A stretch of 64,000 bases of DNA from Glebionis coronaria (lineage: Eukaryota > Streptophyta > Magnoliopsida > Asterales > Asteraceae), in assembly GCA_025667525.1 (NCBI GenBank), contig CM046875.1, positions 530,063,079 through 530,127,078 of the forward strand, given 5' to 3'. The translations under genes and the position numbers were made by a program. This document shows, piece after piece, positions 32,939 to 48,360 of the stretch (its first letter is position 1; the number at the start of each line of letters is the position of its first letter). Under the pieces are notes generated by a model that had not been told where the DNA came from, did not search any database, and saw nothing but the letters and a program-made list of their open reading frames with translations.

Positions 32939-33190
32939 CCTCGGTCTCAAAATTATTGTTCATATTTTTTTTTATTTGTCTTAAAATTATTGTCCACTTA
33001 TAAAAATAATAGTTAGGTTTGTTTAAATTCACTATATTATATTCAGTATAAATTGATATTTACAAAAATAAAAGAAACACTAATTAATTATCATTGAGTA
33101 AGATTGCTATTTTTTTTCTTTTGTAAAAATTAAAGCTGTAATTATTAAACTGTGTAATTTTTGTGTGTAAACAATAATTTTGAGACGAGT
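32939..33190. mobile_element. Stowaway-like MITE, ~250 bp
   Basis: Left CCTCGGTCTCAAAATTATTG and right CAATAATTTTGAGACGAG are inverted repeats of the 'CTCCGTCTCAAAATTATTGTC' type, next to TA at the left. No coding sequence. It lies inside the Helitron. Confidence 0.75.
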
Positions 33191-33536
33191 TAATATTTAA
33201 TTATTTAAATAACTTAACCAATCTGGCAACAAATGTTCGATTGCACCATTACAAAGAGTACCATTAGAAAAAATACATGTAATGGCCTTCCAAAAAGAAT
33301 TGTTTGTGGTTTGACATCTATGTGCAACGTGGCTTATTTTTTTGTGATTTAAGATTTACCATCTAAGTTTTTTTGCCTTAGTGTTATCACTTTAAAAGTA
33401 TCATAGAAGTACAATAGAAAAAAGATTTATTTTAATAAGATAAACTTGCTATTGGATTTGAGTTTTTCTTGTTAGCCGGTACTAAATTCTATATTTCTTA
33501 ACCATAAAAAGGCTTTTGAGCTTTAAAGATTACGAC

Positions 33537-33901
33537 CATGGTTCTAAATAGCCCGCTATAGATCGACTTAAGGCGCGTTAAAGCTCGAAGCGCGGTCTCG
33601 ACGTTATTCGCAATAGGTTAATGCGTGTTACAACATGAGGTGCAGTGATTTTTTAAATTCAATTTCAAAATATAAATATTATTACATGTAAAGAGATTTT
33701 TCTAACTTTAATTATTATGTACGACAGTTATTGTGAACTCAATATAAATATAATATTGAAATATGATAAAACTAACAAATATTTTTATATGTTGTGTCGC
33801 CATAAGCCATGCTTTTAAAAATGCTAAAGGTTCGCCTTAACCGCTAAAGCATGTAACTTGGACATCCCGTTACGTCACGTTTCACGCTATTTATAACCAT
33901 G
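33537..33901. mobile_element. hAT-type MITE, 365 bp
   Basis: Ends CATGGTTCTAAATAGC and GCTATTTATAACCATG are inverted repeats. Flanks ATTACGAC (33529-33536) and ATTATGAC (33902-33909) form an 8-bp duplication with one mismatch. It contains GCGCGTTAAAGC/GCTTTA-type motifs and no open frame. Confidence 0.85.
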
Positions 33902-33909
33902 ATTATGAC

Positions 33910-36272
33910 TACTGATCATATCAGTCTTCCCCGAGCTTCATGATGCCGTGACAGATGTTCATGAGCATAAGTCGACTCCGCTTGTATAGATGCCAAGTTT
34001 TATCTAACGTTTCCATGGCGTTTTAGATGGTCTTGATTTCTTTCTCGCGTTCTAATTTTATCTTCTATCTGATCTTGTTCTAACTGTACAAAATTGTTTC
34101 TTATAATGTGCATAGTATTCAAAAGTACAAACGATACCATGATTACCATCTTTGCTTTGAATAACATGCCATCTTGACCATAGTTTACACTTTTGTTAGG
34201 TTTGAGAGTTATGAATGAGACATGTTCTTCTGTTTTTGTGATGAATTGGCTCAAAGATCTTTTTGTGTGATTTGGAAAGGGAATATAGGTCTGCTCAAAT
34301 CAACAAACCGAGCGGTAACCCCAAACATGTTACTATCTCGCAAAATTTATTATCGGGAAAGGGGAAGAGGGGGTGGGGGGTGGGGGGACTAAATCATCCG
34401 ACTTGTGCAAACTATAAATGATGGATTCAAAAGGCAACAAAAAATTATATGTCAACTGAAGAAGATGAGATAACACACGTCAAAACCAAAGCCTTATTCA
34501 CACCCAAAATACTCTTCATGTAACTTTATGACAAAATTATAAACTGGCATTCAACATACTAAATATATATGGGCCCTGGTACACCAAAACCAAATGTTGT
34601 GAGTAGTCAGATTGCTGGTTCTAGCTTATGGTTTTTCCATAAAGGAATTCTTGGAAATGAATATAGCGCATCTGATAACCAAAGATATCAATTAAAAACG
34701 TAATTTTTGAGCACATACTAAAACCATTCAATAATAAGTTGGGATCCAAATGAATATAGCGGCGATCCGAGCAGGAAGCAATCTATATATTGTCGATAAT
34801 CATAAAAACAATAAAACAAACATCAAAAAAGTACTATAGCAACAACCTAATGGGTATTGTTACCTATTTGTAGTGTGCGACAAAAAGCCTTGAACATGTT
34901 CTCCATCTCAGCTACAAACTGAAAAAGTGGCAGATGGGGCGACCTTTTCCATAGAACCCACAACATCAACACATGTTAAAGGTAGCCTCTTGAGCTACAA
35001 TACTGACCCGCTCACATGTAGTATTAAATGGAGAGTAGGGTGAATTTAGTAAACTTTTTGATACTTACCTTGTTGCAATAGGCCAGGTACCAGCTGATCT
35101 ATCAGAACATGACCGAAGAAGATTATGTAGAGTCATGGAGTGTCGAAAGCTCTCAGTTGATGCACGGTCACACACTGCACAAAGAATAGATTGCCTTTAA
35201 GAACAAATATGCAGGTTACTTTAATTGAATGGTTTAATTATAAATTATTAACCAAAATACAAACAGGTATGATTAGTTGAGCAAGCAAAGCTAAGGGCAA
35301 GAATGTAAATAAATCAGCTGATAGTGAACACCGATAAATCAGATCAGGAAGAAAAATCGTTTAGCGGATGTTTAATATGTAAGTGTCATTACTAATATGT
35401 TATTTAGTTGGACTATATATTTTTTCATATTTTTCCTAATTCCTTTGGTCTTGACATTAGCCTATTACGGTCTTGTGTTACTATAAAATGATAAAATTGC
35501 ATCTGGTATGTATGTGTACTACTACACATAGGCGCAACAATTTACAGTCCAAGACTCTTGCCAAACACGTTCCAGAACTCTTGCCAAACATGATCGTTCC
35601 AGAACTCTTGCCAAGCATCCGATCCGAAATACACATGTCTAATAGATGCACTCCATGATTCGACTCTTTCCATGTCCGGATAAGTACTGTAAAGGCTGAA
35701 ACGACACCATCAAATATATTCGATTTTTACACTTGGCAATTATTACTGTATATCGTGAACCTCAATTTCCTTACACAATGATATCAATTATTTTTCTTAA
35801 AGGCTGGTCTTTTCTTGCGTATAGCAGCTAGAGCTAACCACAATTAGTATCCAATTAGTATCCACCACTCCTTATAAGGAATTATTTTGAGGTAAACTGA
35901 TAAGTTTGTAGTTTAATTTCTCATTTCCTTATTAGCAGACCTCTCTTAAAATAACATAAGAGAAATCCATATAAGAAAAGAGATAATAGAAAAATCTATT
36001 TTTTATGTAATCAACGCAATGTTCCTCAGCAAATTTGTGAGAGGGTACACCATAAGCACATGGTATAACCACTTTGATCAGCCCCATGACCCAATTGATT
36101 TATGATTTGACCAAATTATAACCTATCAACCCACATATTGATCTGACCCATGACCCGATTCATGCTTTGCCCGACTATTCCAAATTTTTCATGTCATAAA
36201 AATGAGAAAGTCAACGATTTGAGATATCAAGACTCATGAATAAAAGAAGAAAAAGAGATTATTGCCAATTAC
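33910..36272. other. Helitron cargo region, mostly unidentified
   Basis: The clearest exon-like piece is on the minus strand at about 35090-35210 (AIYSLCSVCDRASTESFRHS, then MTLHNLLRSCSDRSAG), bounded by TTGCAG-like and GTAAGT-like sites. I could not name its source gene. The minus frame 34000-34254 looks non-coding. The rest has no recognisable feature apart from a G-rich run at 34365-34387. Confidence 0.4.
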
Positions 36273-36365
36273 CTTGTACATACGGGCATAATCATATTCT
36301 CGAGCATATGCACTTGCACCAGCTACAACTAACTTTGGCCTAAATAGCACAAAACGTTTCCCCAT
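36273..36365 (-). pseudogene. Captured serine hydroxymethyltransferase exon
   Basis: One 31-codon exon on the minus strand, with AG at its start and GTAATTGG at its end, reads [20 protein letters not shown] and YARMYK. This matches the strongly conserved FRPKLI(V)[15 protein letters not shown] segment of SHMT, the enzyme interconverting serine and glycine with tetrahydrofolate. The neighbouring SHMT exons are not seen next to it. Intact splice sites mean it could be included in a chimeric Helitron transcript. Confidence 0.8.
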
Positions 36366-36639
36366 CTGCAACTTAAATACCAACCATCATAGCACAGGGG
36401 TGGAAAAGTGAAACCGAAAAAGAGGCTCGCCTATGTAATGTGTTCTCCGCTCACTCCTGCAATACCTATTAGATGAAAGCGAACAAATTTACTTCTTACG
36501 ACTGTATTATAATGGAATACGTCTACATTTTTATGTTTTTGTGCATTACTAAATAAGTATAAGGTTAACAGGTTTTTACAATATCAAATCGTCGACAAAA
36601 AAATAATACCATATGTAGTTTACAGTAATCAATTATTAA

Positions 36640-38900
36640 TGAATACCTGCAAGACGACTGTTGACAGGTTCCTGTCTATCTTGTATGTCTCGTAAGACCC
36701 TTTTCACAAGATCAAAGTGAATACCACATGTAGCAGATATTTGAAGATCCACTAATCCAGTAATGGACACAACTTCTCACCTAAGCCATAGATGCCCTCA
36801 ATTATCACAATATGGGAGCTCGGGACGTCAAGTGTCGTGTTATAATAGATGAGTGTATAAGTTTCATTGCATTTCATAGTTGCATATCTTAATATTCAGA
36901 TATTCATTTAGTTCAGAGAATATTTGAAATAAACATGAAAAGTTATTTACTTTACGCTGTTGGCAGACCCCATGGCCAGGTGGGCCCAGTGTGATAGATG
37001 CAGAAATTATGTAGTAGTCAAGAAGTTGCTTTGGGACAAAAAAAGTCTTTGTATAATGGTGCATGGTTATGCTCTTTCATGTCGTAAAGGGTGTTTCAAC
37101 ATGATGTTTGCTGTCATAAAAGGCGTTTTCGTAAGGCTAAGGCTTTCTATGTCTCGTTGCAAACACCAGAAGTTCAACTAACCATAAGACAATGGAAAAT
37201 ACAAATATAAATTTGGGATTACTTAATATCATTGCTGGTAACAAATAAAGACGATGGATGATAAAAAAGTATATACCGTTCTAATTTGTAACCAAGTTTT
37301 TATTCTTAGCTCAACTCATTGGCACTTTACACCAGGTAACATCAGATATTAATAGTTTTCTTTTGTGTTTAAACTTTCCTAATTGAACAATGCTTAGTTC
37401 AGCACCTCAACACCATCAAGGACATTGACAATCAAAATCAACCTTTTATACACTACCGAGAGTCTCGGATATTGGCGATTTTGATAATGGGTCATAGTGG
37501 GAAATTACATACCTGAACCAAAGCTCCAACATTGCGCGGATTGACAGCCTCTTGTTAGCTAAATTCTTATGATTATAATAAAAAAATAATATGTCGTTTA
37601 ATATTAGAGTTATAGGACATTTATTTTTAGTAGTACATAGTATCACTGTTCACGACCTATATTTGTGATGCACCTACATGTTGTTTCTCTACCAAATCAG
37701 TCAAACACATTGCTACCACTGGTTTGACTCGAAGCTTTAGTTGATGCCAGTTTGCTTAGAAGCAAGACCCGCAATTTCATTCACCAAATCAGCATATGGA
37801 TGGTTACCATACTGCTGCCTGATGGCCACAATCAATCCGTGGCCTTATTGCACCATCCATATCAGACGATCCATCACCTAGAGCTTCAACGCTGCTCGCT
37901 CCCACACCAGCCGAAAACACAGACAATTTTAGCCGTTCGGGTTAAGGTTGAACTATTATTTTATTTTTCGAGATATTGGGTCAAGCCGATAAGACACGGA
38001 AAATATTTTACTACCGTAAATACTACATGAAAATATGTTAACCAAGTGTTTACCTTTTAGGCTAAAGGGCATTGTATGGTATCACAGTAGTAAACATAAT
38101 TTTGCTCATTTGTTTTTAGATGCTGACATTATAGCATTATGAGAATTTTCTCATTAATGTTATTGTATTATGAAGTTTGTTCATACCAATCAACATTTAC
38201 GTACTATTAAGTGAATTATAATATGCGGTGTATCATGAAAAAAAACTGTTAACTAATGTATTAATATAAAATTGAAATTAGGTGCTACTCCGTATAATGT
38301 ATGCCTTCTGTTGTTTCATGCTTAAATAAATGGGAACTATGAACTGATGTTAGTATGCAACCCGATAACCCGATCGACCCGACCCAATATAATCCGTGCC
38401 GAATACAACCTGAACACGACAACCCGATAACTTTTTCCATTCTGAATTACAGATGCACTTGTGTGCGACAAACCATCAAGTAAAATGGGTAAGAAAATAG
38501 GTTTCTATTAAAATATTTCCTACCCTTTGATCTATTTCCCAGTTTCTCTTGAGCTTAAAAAAGTATTCGTGGCTTAAGAGCCATTTTATAAGCTTGTTGA
38601 CGACCGCAACTCAAAACATCATTTCAAAACACTTTACCTTAGTAATACACTTTACCTTAGTTGCATCTAAAAAATCAATAATGTTGAATAGTCTCATGAT
38701 TTTCACAAAGGCCATAGGAATATAGCTTATGAACCTGAAACGAAAAAGCGTTACTTAGAATGTATATACGAATAGTTCAAGGCTAGAAATTTACACGGTA
38801 TTAGACATTCTTAAAATAATTGAATAAAGAGAGCAGGTCCACTAATGTGTTGGCAATATGTTGAAAAAATACACATATAATTTAGCAACCAAGTCCGTAT
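36640..38900 (-). other. Helitron cargo with several unidentified exon-like segments
   Basis: Minus-strand islands with coding character include GLVDLQISATCGIHFDLVKR (about 36760-36650), QEAVNPRNVGALVQ followed by GTATGT (about 37560-37510), LIVAIRQQYGNHPYADLVNE with IAGLASKQTG (about 37840-37750), and FIPMAFVKIMRLFNI (about 38740-38690). Donor- and acceptor-like sites border some. Their parent genes were not recognised; they probably come from several loci, as usual in Helitron captures. Confidence 0.4.
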
Positions 38901-39347
38901 TTATAAAATTTATAAACATCAACTATATCCTAATGCTTTAAAGTGATAATACATGCGCACCTAAACGCTATCTAGAACCCTTTTGACATTAGAATCATTT
39001 GATCAAATGGAAGGTGAACAAAAATCCATGAAATAAACGTAAGTTTCACAAGGTACTGTTTGTCTAGCAGTCGATACCCGGTTGAAAGCCCCTTTCATGA
39101 ATGATTCTCCAAGCTCCACTACATGCTTAATATAAAGATGTTCAAAAGCAGTGGATGTAAGCAACTCCAGTTTACTTGTTTTATGAGTTCATAAGTCGTA
39201 TCAGTATAAAAAGCATCCCACGTGCACCAACCAAACCAATTTAACATCTCGAGCATTTAATGGGCCGAATGACAACCAGAAGAGTCTTAAATGCATAGAA
39301 GTCCAAAACCAATTATTCATAAATTTATGATATTATAATTTATGTAG

Positions 39348-39563
39348 CTATATGTAATTTGAGGAAAAAAAGCTTTTCAGATCAAACCATTCTGGTCCAT
39401 TTTGGCCAGTGCTATAAACTAAGTTTATCCAACCCACCCATTTGCTACCTCTGATCTCACCTTTCTGCTCAATATTCGCAGGTGTAACTGATAAGTTTAT
39501 CTTGTCACCAAGATGTAGAGGAGACTCGTTCAATATTTGCAAAGCCAGGGCAACGTACAGTTC
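39348..39563 (-). pseudogene. Captured exon of a Tat-SF1-like splicing factor
   Basis: From an AG acceptor at 39564 the minus strand reads ELYVALALQILNESPLHLGD, KINLSVTPANIEQKGE, then diverges to a stop near 39348. The pattern VALA.QIL...PL..GDK...SV..A..EQKG matches the second RRM (UHM-like) region of HTATSF1/Cus2-type U2 snRNP-associated factors. Only one exon is visible. The C-terminal part reads through what was probably an intron, so it is a fragment, not a gene. Confidence 0.6.
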
Positions 39564-41055
39564 CTGTGAGAAAGAAATAAGATGTAGAATTTGCACACAA
39601 AAATCATAGTGCCCAAGCTTTTTACATTAAATAAACTGTGAATATAGCATGGTCCAAATGACGAGAGTATTTTCATATATAAAACATGGTTCAAAATGTA
39701 TCCTTTTTTTCTACACGTTATTCTTCTCGAACTCTACTGTATAATTAGTTTCAAATTGGTTACGTAGAACAACTTATTTTGCCTGCCTAACATCCGATAA
39801 GCAGTTTGTTAAGCAATCCCAAACACCCTCAAACTTCTTATCTGCTTATCAAAACGTAAAAACCATTTTCAGCCCCTTAAAAGATTGAAAGACAATTGCA
39901 GATAACATAAGATTTCAAATAATAAAGCGAAAAGTATTTGAAATTCTTAGTCGAATACTAAGACCATGGACTGCAAAAGACGCAAAAACAAAACATCATT
40001 TTAAAAGTTACCTGAAGCAAATTCATGTGAGATGTTATATGGTTACTCATCCTGCCATGGTTAGTAGTTCATATATCATTCTCTTGAGTTGGTTCCTCTA
40101 GCTCATAGCTTTTTCCATCATCATATAGTGTAAAGTGATCATATCATACACCAATAATATTTTTCAGGTGACAACTCCTACAATATACACAATCATGTGA
40201 TGTGATCCAGTGACAGAAACCATGTGATTACCTGAGATTCAATATATGCAGAAAGATGTATCACTCTTCGATCTAGACTCTAATAGTGTAGACCTACTCT
40301 GAATTCTTAGATCCGCCACTGCCTTTACGAAGAATTTTACATGTTGAGTGTTTTGTTTAGCCTGCATATAAGAATTAAATAATGACACTTATTAGACATG
40401 AAACACTAATTATGCCAAGAACGTGTGGTGTCCGCTTGTTTAGAACTTCAAATATTATGAAAGTTTAGGAAATTAAACCTTAAATAAATACATCTCATGA
40501 TGTTTGGATGTGTACAATGAAGATGCCTTACATATAAGTCTTTTTCTTCAATCGTATGCAAGTAACCAACAACTATAAGAAAAAAACATACATCAGCAGA
40601 CGGATATTGGGTCAAAGGAGAAACAAATCCAAGTTTAATTAATAACAAACCTTAGATTGGAGGTGCTACCTATCTCATGCACTTAATATCAATGTATACT
40701 AAATTATTGATGAACAAAGTACCTGATGAGGAGTTTTCAGTAGTTCTGTTTTTCCCTATGGATAAAAAAATTGCATGCTTAATTTTAGGGTTTATAAGAA
40801 TTATGATATGAACACACATGAATAAAAAAAATTGCATGGTACCATGATATCTAAACCTAAGAATCAACACCAAAGCAGAAAAGTGAGAAGCTGATCCTAA
40901 AGGAACGGGAGTCGTTTCTTTTTGTGAAGATACAAATTAGGGTTTACAGGGAAAAAAAGATATATGTCAATGGATCGTATTTGTGATTATGGGTTATTCA
41001 ATATATTAAGTAACTTGAGCGTTTTTTAATTTGATTTTTTAGTTTTGAATCAAAA

Positions 41056-41127
41056 CTATTGGTTTGCTCTAGTGGTTCAGTCAATAGCCTCTGGGCGAGG
41101 AGATGAGTGTTCGATCCTTGGAAGTGA
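41056..41127 (+). repeat. tRNA-derived SINE-like head
   Basis: TTTGCTCTAGTGGTTCAGTC resembles a pol III box A and GTGTTCGATCC resembles box B, 40 bases apart. It does not fold as a complete tRNA. The sequence after it is A/T-rich. Position is just inside the Helitron 5' end, so it is captured or nested. Confidence 0.45.
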
Positions 41128-41280
41128 TTTAATTTTTTAAAGTATCATATAAAAATTCCGGGAATTGTTAAATTTTCAAAAATTAAAAAACAATCAAAAC
41201 TCCGAAAATTGTGGGAAAAATGATGACGTGGATTAATGAGGTGCTTATGTGGCATATCCCTCCTCTTATATATAATGTAA

Positions 41281-43736
<2,456 letters not shown>

Positions 43737-43852
43737 TATAATTATGATTTAAAACCACAGTTTTGATCCCAGTCATATCCCAGTCAGATCTTTTAACCAA
43801 TAGGATTTGAGTATTTGCTAAAAAATCTCACTTTTTTCCTTTTTTAGCTCTT

Positions 43853-45480
43853 TTGGGCGGACCATACTTTTTTGAAACGCGTTTTGTTTCAAAATTGCGT
43901 TTTCATACAGTTGGTATATATAATACTAAAATCCTTTTTTTTTCATTTTCTCCCCAATACCCACAGGGTAAAAACACACACACAATATCGCCGTCACCGG
44001 CGGGGAAAACACACACAAGCGACTCCTTCTCCAAGATCATTCTCATTATCATTCTTCTTTCTAATTTGTCCAATCATTATTCTTATCATCTTCTTGATAA
44101 CGCAATCTTTATTCAATCCAATGAATCCGTTCAAACCCTAATATTCTTCTTCATTATTCTAATTTTAATGATTATAAAGATTATAATCATTATCGTTATC
44201 ACTCATTGTTTTAATTATCATTCATTGTTATAATAACTTTCGGTTGTAGTCAGATCTGATCCCGCGACCATCATAGAAAAAACGACACCCATGGTTTTAT
44301 AATCAGTTCCAAAAAGCTTCTCAATCAAATTAGGGTTTTTTTCGATCTGCTGGTCTCAATCAAATTAGGTTTTTTTATAAATAATTTAATTGTTTATCAG
44401 TGTTAGTTTTATTGAATGTATGTATATGATTATTATTAACAAAACCCACACCTCAAATCAATAATTCGTACACGGCTGATTGATGTTATGTTTTGATGTT
44501 TTCAACAGCAGATAATCGATTGATCATCAAACTTTTCAAGGACGCTCTTGGATCCCACCCGCAGAAAACCAAAAGAAAACATCCCGTTCAGCTATACAGG
44601 CCGCTGAGAAGAACATGACAGATAAAATGCAGCTGAATTATAATAGGTTCTGCTCTATACATAGAGGTATCTAATTTACTATTACTTATCTAAAAAGTCA
44701 TAAAAGCCTGATGTGCTTAAAAAGCTATTACATTATTAACTTATTCTAGCTAGGTTGGAATTTTCTTTGTTCGAGTACTATGTGGTTTCAGAATATTTGA
44801 GATACTTTATAAAAAACTAACTATGAAGTTTTGAACCAATTTATTAATTTTTGTAACGGTGAGAATGGACTAATAAGAGGGTCAAAAATATTTATCACCA
44901 TCTTTTCTGAAGGTCTTATGTGAAGGAGATTTGATCGAAGCAATAGATACATCAACTGAAAACAGTTTCAGTGCAGGAACTATGTCAGGCCTAATTATAT
45001 GTGGTGTCGAGTTTCGGCCATTACATAACAAAAGAATGAATCAATTGTAGATGTTGAGATATTATCTCAATTTCAGCGTGTTAAATTTAAGGTTGTTAAA
45101 TTGGAAGTCAATGGAAGATTCGTACCCAAAAACCTTGAAGAAATTCTATATCGATACGCCGGTAAATTTTCAAAACTCTTGAATGATTTCATTCCATTTA
45201 TTTCATCCCCTCCTCTATTACATACGACATTTGCTGATAAGTATGTCATCTACGGTTTTTGCAATAGCCAAAACACTTTTCTCTTGAAGGATAGTGGTGC
45301 AGTGTTTGTTAGCTGCAAAAGGGTATGTCTGTTTACTTTTTAGTTTTATTCAGCCCTTTCATAATCACAGTCCTAACTCCTATCACAGTTATGGTCCTAA
45401 TAGTTAATAGTATGAGATTATGTTAAATTATCTAAAGTATGGAGTAGCCAAATAATTCTTATGGGGTCGTAAATTTAGGC
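43853..45480 (+). other. Leader-like and unidentified exon sequence
   Basis: 43960-44350 looks like a plant 5' leader (CACACACAA.., CCGTCACCGGCGGGG, TTAGGGTTT). 45040-45330 has coding character: VEILSQFQRVKFKVVKLEVN, then PKNLEEILYRYAGKFSKLLN and TFADKYVIYGFCN, ending at AAAAGGGTATGTC. Its gene of origin was not recognised. Confidence 0.4.
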
Positions 45481-45481
45481 C

Positions 45482-45600
45482 AATGATGGAAAGCCCCTGC
45501 CTCTTTACCAGAAAGCTTTGTGTGGGTTGACTGCTGGAGCTATTGGATCGTGTGTGGAAGCCCTGCTGATTTGGAACTGATCTGTATACAGAGCATGGAA
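45482..45600 (+). pseudogene. Captured mitochondrial dicarboxylate/tricarboxylate carrier (DTC) fragment
   Basis: DGKPLPLYQKALCGLTAGAI followed by GSCV matches the 2-oxoglutarate/malate-type carrier DTC of plants, which exchanges di- and tricarboxylates across the inner mitochondrial membrane. One base is missing after GTG near 45558; in the next frame SPADL..LI, part of the mitochondrial carrier signature region, follows. A premature TGA appears soon after. Only about 40 residues of this roughly 300-residue, six-helix protein are present. Confidence 0.8.
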
Positions 45601-46960
45601 CGCCTATGGCCTTCTTGATGGTTGGGTTGTGGAGAAAGTACCGCGTAGGTCTTGAATATTTGTTGACAAGGTAGCAATTTTTATTTTCTTGCAACACGTC
45701 TTTTTGTGTTGTGTCTACGAATATTAGTTACCATGTTTGTTTTTTCATCTAATCATATATTAGTTAAACTTAATGACCGTGTCAAAGCTCGAATTGATGG
45801 GACTCATATGTAGAACAGATCAGTTAAACGATCGGTTGAACATATCAGACGCCGGTTCCATCTGAAATCTATCCTTAAATTAAAACCAACTAATAGTCAC
45901 AATCACAGGTTATAACAAGGGAGACATATAAACATAATGTTAGTTTCAACTGTTTTCATGTTCTTTTAGTGTAAATTCGTTGATCCACATGTGGCACTAT
46001 GGTTCAAGGGGATATTAGGAGGGACCACGTCATATGTTAGGGTTCCAGATATTCGCTTATTGTGATATAGTTAGTGAAATAAAAGATTTATACTTTCCTT
46101 GACAGGAAAACAGATAAATTTAACGTGCCCCGTTGCTGTCTTTCCGTAGCAGTGATAATGAGTTAAGAGATTAGAAGAACAACAATTTTGAAAGTTTACT
46201 CGATCAAATAATCAGTTAATTGTGTTTGCATATAGTTATATAGATATATATGTCCATTCTACCTTTAGGACTGTTTGGGCTTGCAGATTAAGACTAGATA
46301 TCTGCTTATTCTGTTCGGATCCATCATTTAAGCTGTTTGAGTATGGTCATCGGCTTATTGCATCTTCCTATCAATTCCAAGTGTTGTATCTGCTTCTTAA
46401 CGAGTGTCATAATCCTTTCAGGTTCATCATTTACTCCTAACCATTGAAGCCACGCCACTTATAGCTACCAGTAGGACAGTCGTTCTATTCATAACTAAGA
46501 TGCAGATGCAACTTTATGCTTTAGGAGAAGGAGGAGGCAGAGGAGCTGGTGGCAAATTAGGAGCGGCTGGGAGCATTGTAATAAAAGCCAAAAAAAGTAA
46601 ATTCATGAACTTCAGTGTTGGGAGGCACTCCAGCATACGAGATACATGCATTAAACTCTCTTATCCTTCACTAGAGTTTCGGCCAATTTATGTCAGTAGA
46701 CAGTAGTAAAAGTCAGTTTCAGCCAATTTATGTGCCTATGTGACACCCAGAAAAGCACGCATGAGAGTAGCACACCTTTTCGTTTGGAGTATCAGACCTC
46801 AAATCTAATCCTTTCAATGTCTGTAAAGAAGTTAAAAGCTAAATCTACACGTAGTTGTACTAAACTTAGGTAAATTCAACATTTTCAACCTCAAACATAT
46901 ATTTGCATTCTTACTTTTTTTTTATCAAGTTTGATAATCTCACTTGGGTACTAATAATAG

Positions 46961-47148
46961 GTTCAAATGGAAGGGTGGGCAGTGGGACGTGTTGTAGACC
47001 TTATTGTTTTGGGAGAATATGGTGAGCTGATTGATGAACATAAAGAAATGTTTGAGATCAAAGACAACTACGCCCTCAAAAGGAATTGGTTATCATTTTC
47101 ACTGATGATGAAGGTGATATGATGCTCTTGGGGATGATCCATGGCAGT
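46961..47148 (+). pseudogene. Captured auxin response factor (ARF) PB1-domain exon
   Basis: After an ATAG acceptor: VQMEGWAVGRVVDLIVLGEY, GELIDEHKEMFEIKDN, then after a one-base shift IIFTDDEGDMMLLGDDPW. This is the C-terminal PB1 (Aux/IAA, domain III/IV) region of ARFs, including the TDDEGDMML.GDDPW acidic OPCA-like motif used for ARF-Aux/IAA pairing. In ARFs the invariant Lys comes earlier in the domain; here the region is frameshifted, so no working domain is made. It breaks off after DDPW at an exon border (GGCAGTAAG). Confidence 0.85.
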
Positions 47149-47385
47149 AAGTTCTTTTATTCCAAAGTAAATACCCATATTCACAAACCTTGATTTATCA
47201 AATAGGACATCTGAGATTTAGAACATTACATGCTAGAAGTCAAATCTGAATCACAGGACATGTGAGATTGTTATGCGTAAAAGCAGTATTTCAGTTGGTA
47301 TCAGCAACTTTACTCACATATATATAATTCTATGGATGTTTGCAGCTGGTTTTATTTGGAGAAGTTCTCCCTGGCATAGAAGTTA

Positions 47386-47800
47386 ATGTATGAGAGATTC
47401 AGCAATGATTTTCTCATAAATTTTGTATCAAAAGGTTTTCTTGCGGCACATTGTCCTCAAGATTTGGCAGAGGAATACTGCCAGAAACTGCAGGTACATT
47501 TATTATCTATGGGCTCATATTTACCTTTAATCTTGCCACATGCCTCAGTTTCATTATTAGGCATGGAAAACTTCAATTATAAGCATTTTTTTACATTTCC
47601 TTTCCTTTTAATAATGCTTACTCGCTGTTTGATAGGTGCAGATGACTCGGTGGACAGTGCAACCTCATCATATGCACGTGCTGATGTGGCAAGCTAAACT
47701 GGTGGAAATGCTTGGATTATGGTTGAGGAGGACCCCATCACCTCATCCTTTCAATACTGTTCTGATGGCTATTGTTCTAGGGATCTCAGGTTCTTGATTG
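47386..47800 (+). other. Unidentified exon pair in Helitron cargo
   Basis: YERFSNDFLINFVSKGFLAA then HCPQDLAEEYCQKLQ ends at CAG-GTAC (47494). A second piece after TAG at 47637 reads ADDSVDSATSSYARADVAS to a stop. Coding-like composition with splice-site-like borders; parent gene not recognised. Confidence 0.4.
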
Positions 47801-48360
47801 CTTCAGTATAAGAACTGCCTCCAATTTAAAAGGTAGTGACGAATATGCTGGTTTGAAAGAGAAATGAATTCGATGAAACATATTGAGTTTACATCTAACT
47901 ATGTATTATGGTTTTTTCTTACTTGAGATAGGAGTGGTTCTGACTTTGGCATACCATGGAGAAACACCAACAAAAGGGGCTACGTCATTTTCCATTATGT
48001 GATATTGTTGAAGATTGAATATTAAGAGTTATATTTGTCTACAAATCCGTCAATCTTAGCAATTGCACTTGCACAAGGAACAGAGAAAATGTTTTCATCG
48101 GAATAAAGAGTTTTATTGAAAGTATAGTTGAAAAATGTTCTGTAAGAGTTTTATTCACAAAGAGTGTACCCATCAGCACAACATTGAATAATTATAGGGT
48201 TATGTTGACAGTATAATGAGCATTGATGCAAATTCAGATGTTAATTAAAATAATTTTTTGAATAATAGTTGATTAACGTTTGGCAAATTCAGCACCAGGT
48301 GGAGCAGCAGCTGCAGAAGTAGCTAAAGTGCAACCCAACAGGATATGGGGAGACACATAT

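Noticed and set aside
37752..38030. 92-codon plus-strand frame in the Helitron
   Set aside because: It is antisense to a better exon-like minus-strand reading (IRQQYGNHPYADLVNE).
41056..41127. A genuine tRNA gene
   Set aside because: Acceptor and anticodon stems do not pair and the T-arm is incomplete; at best a SINE head.
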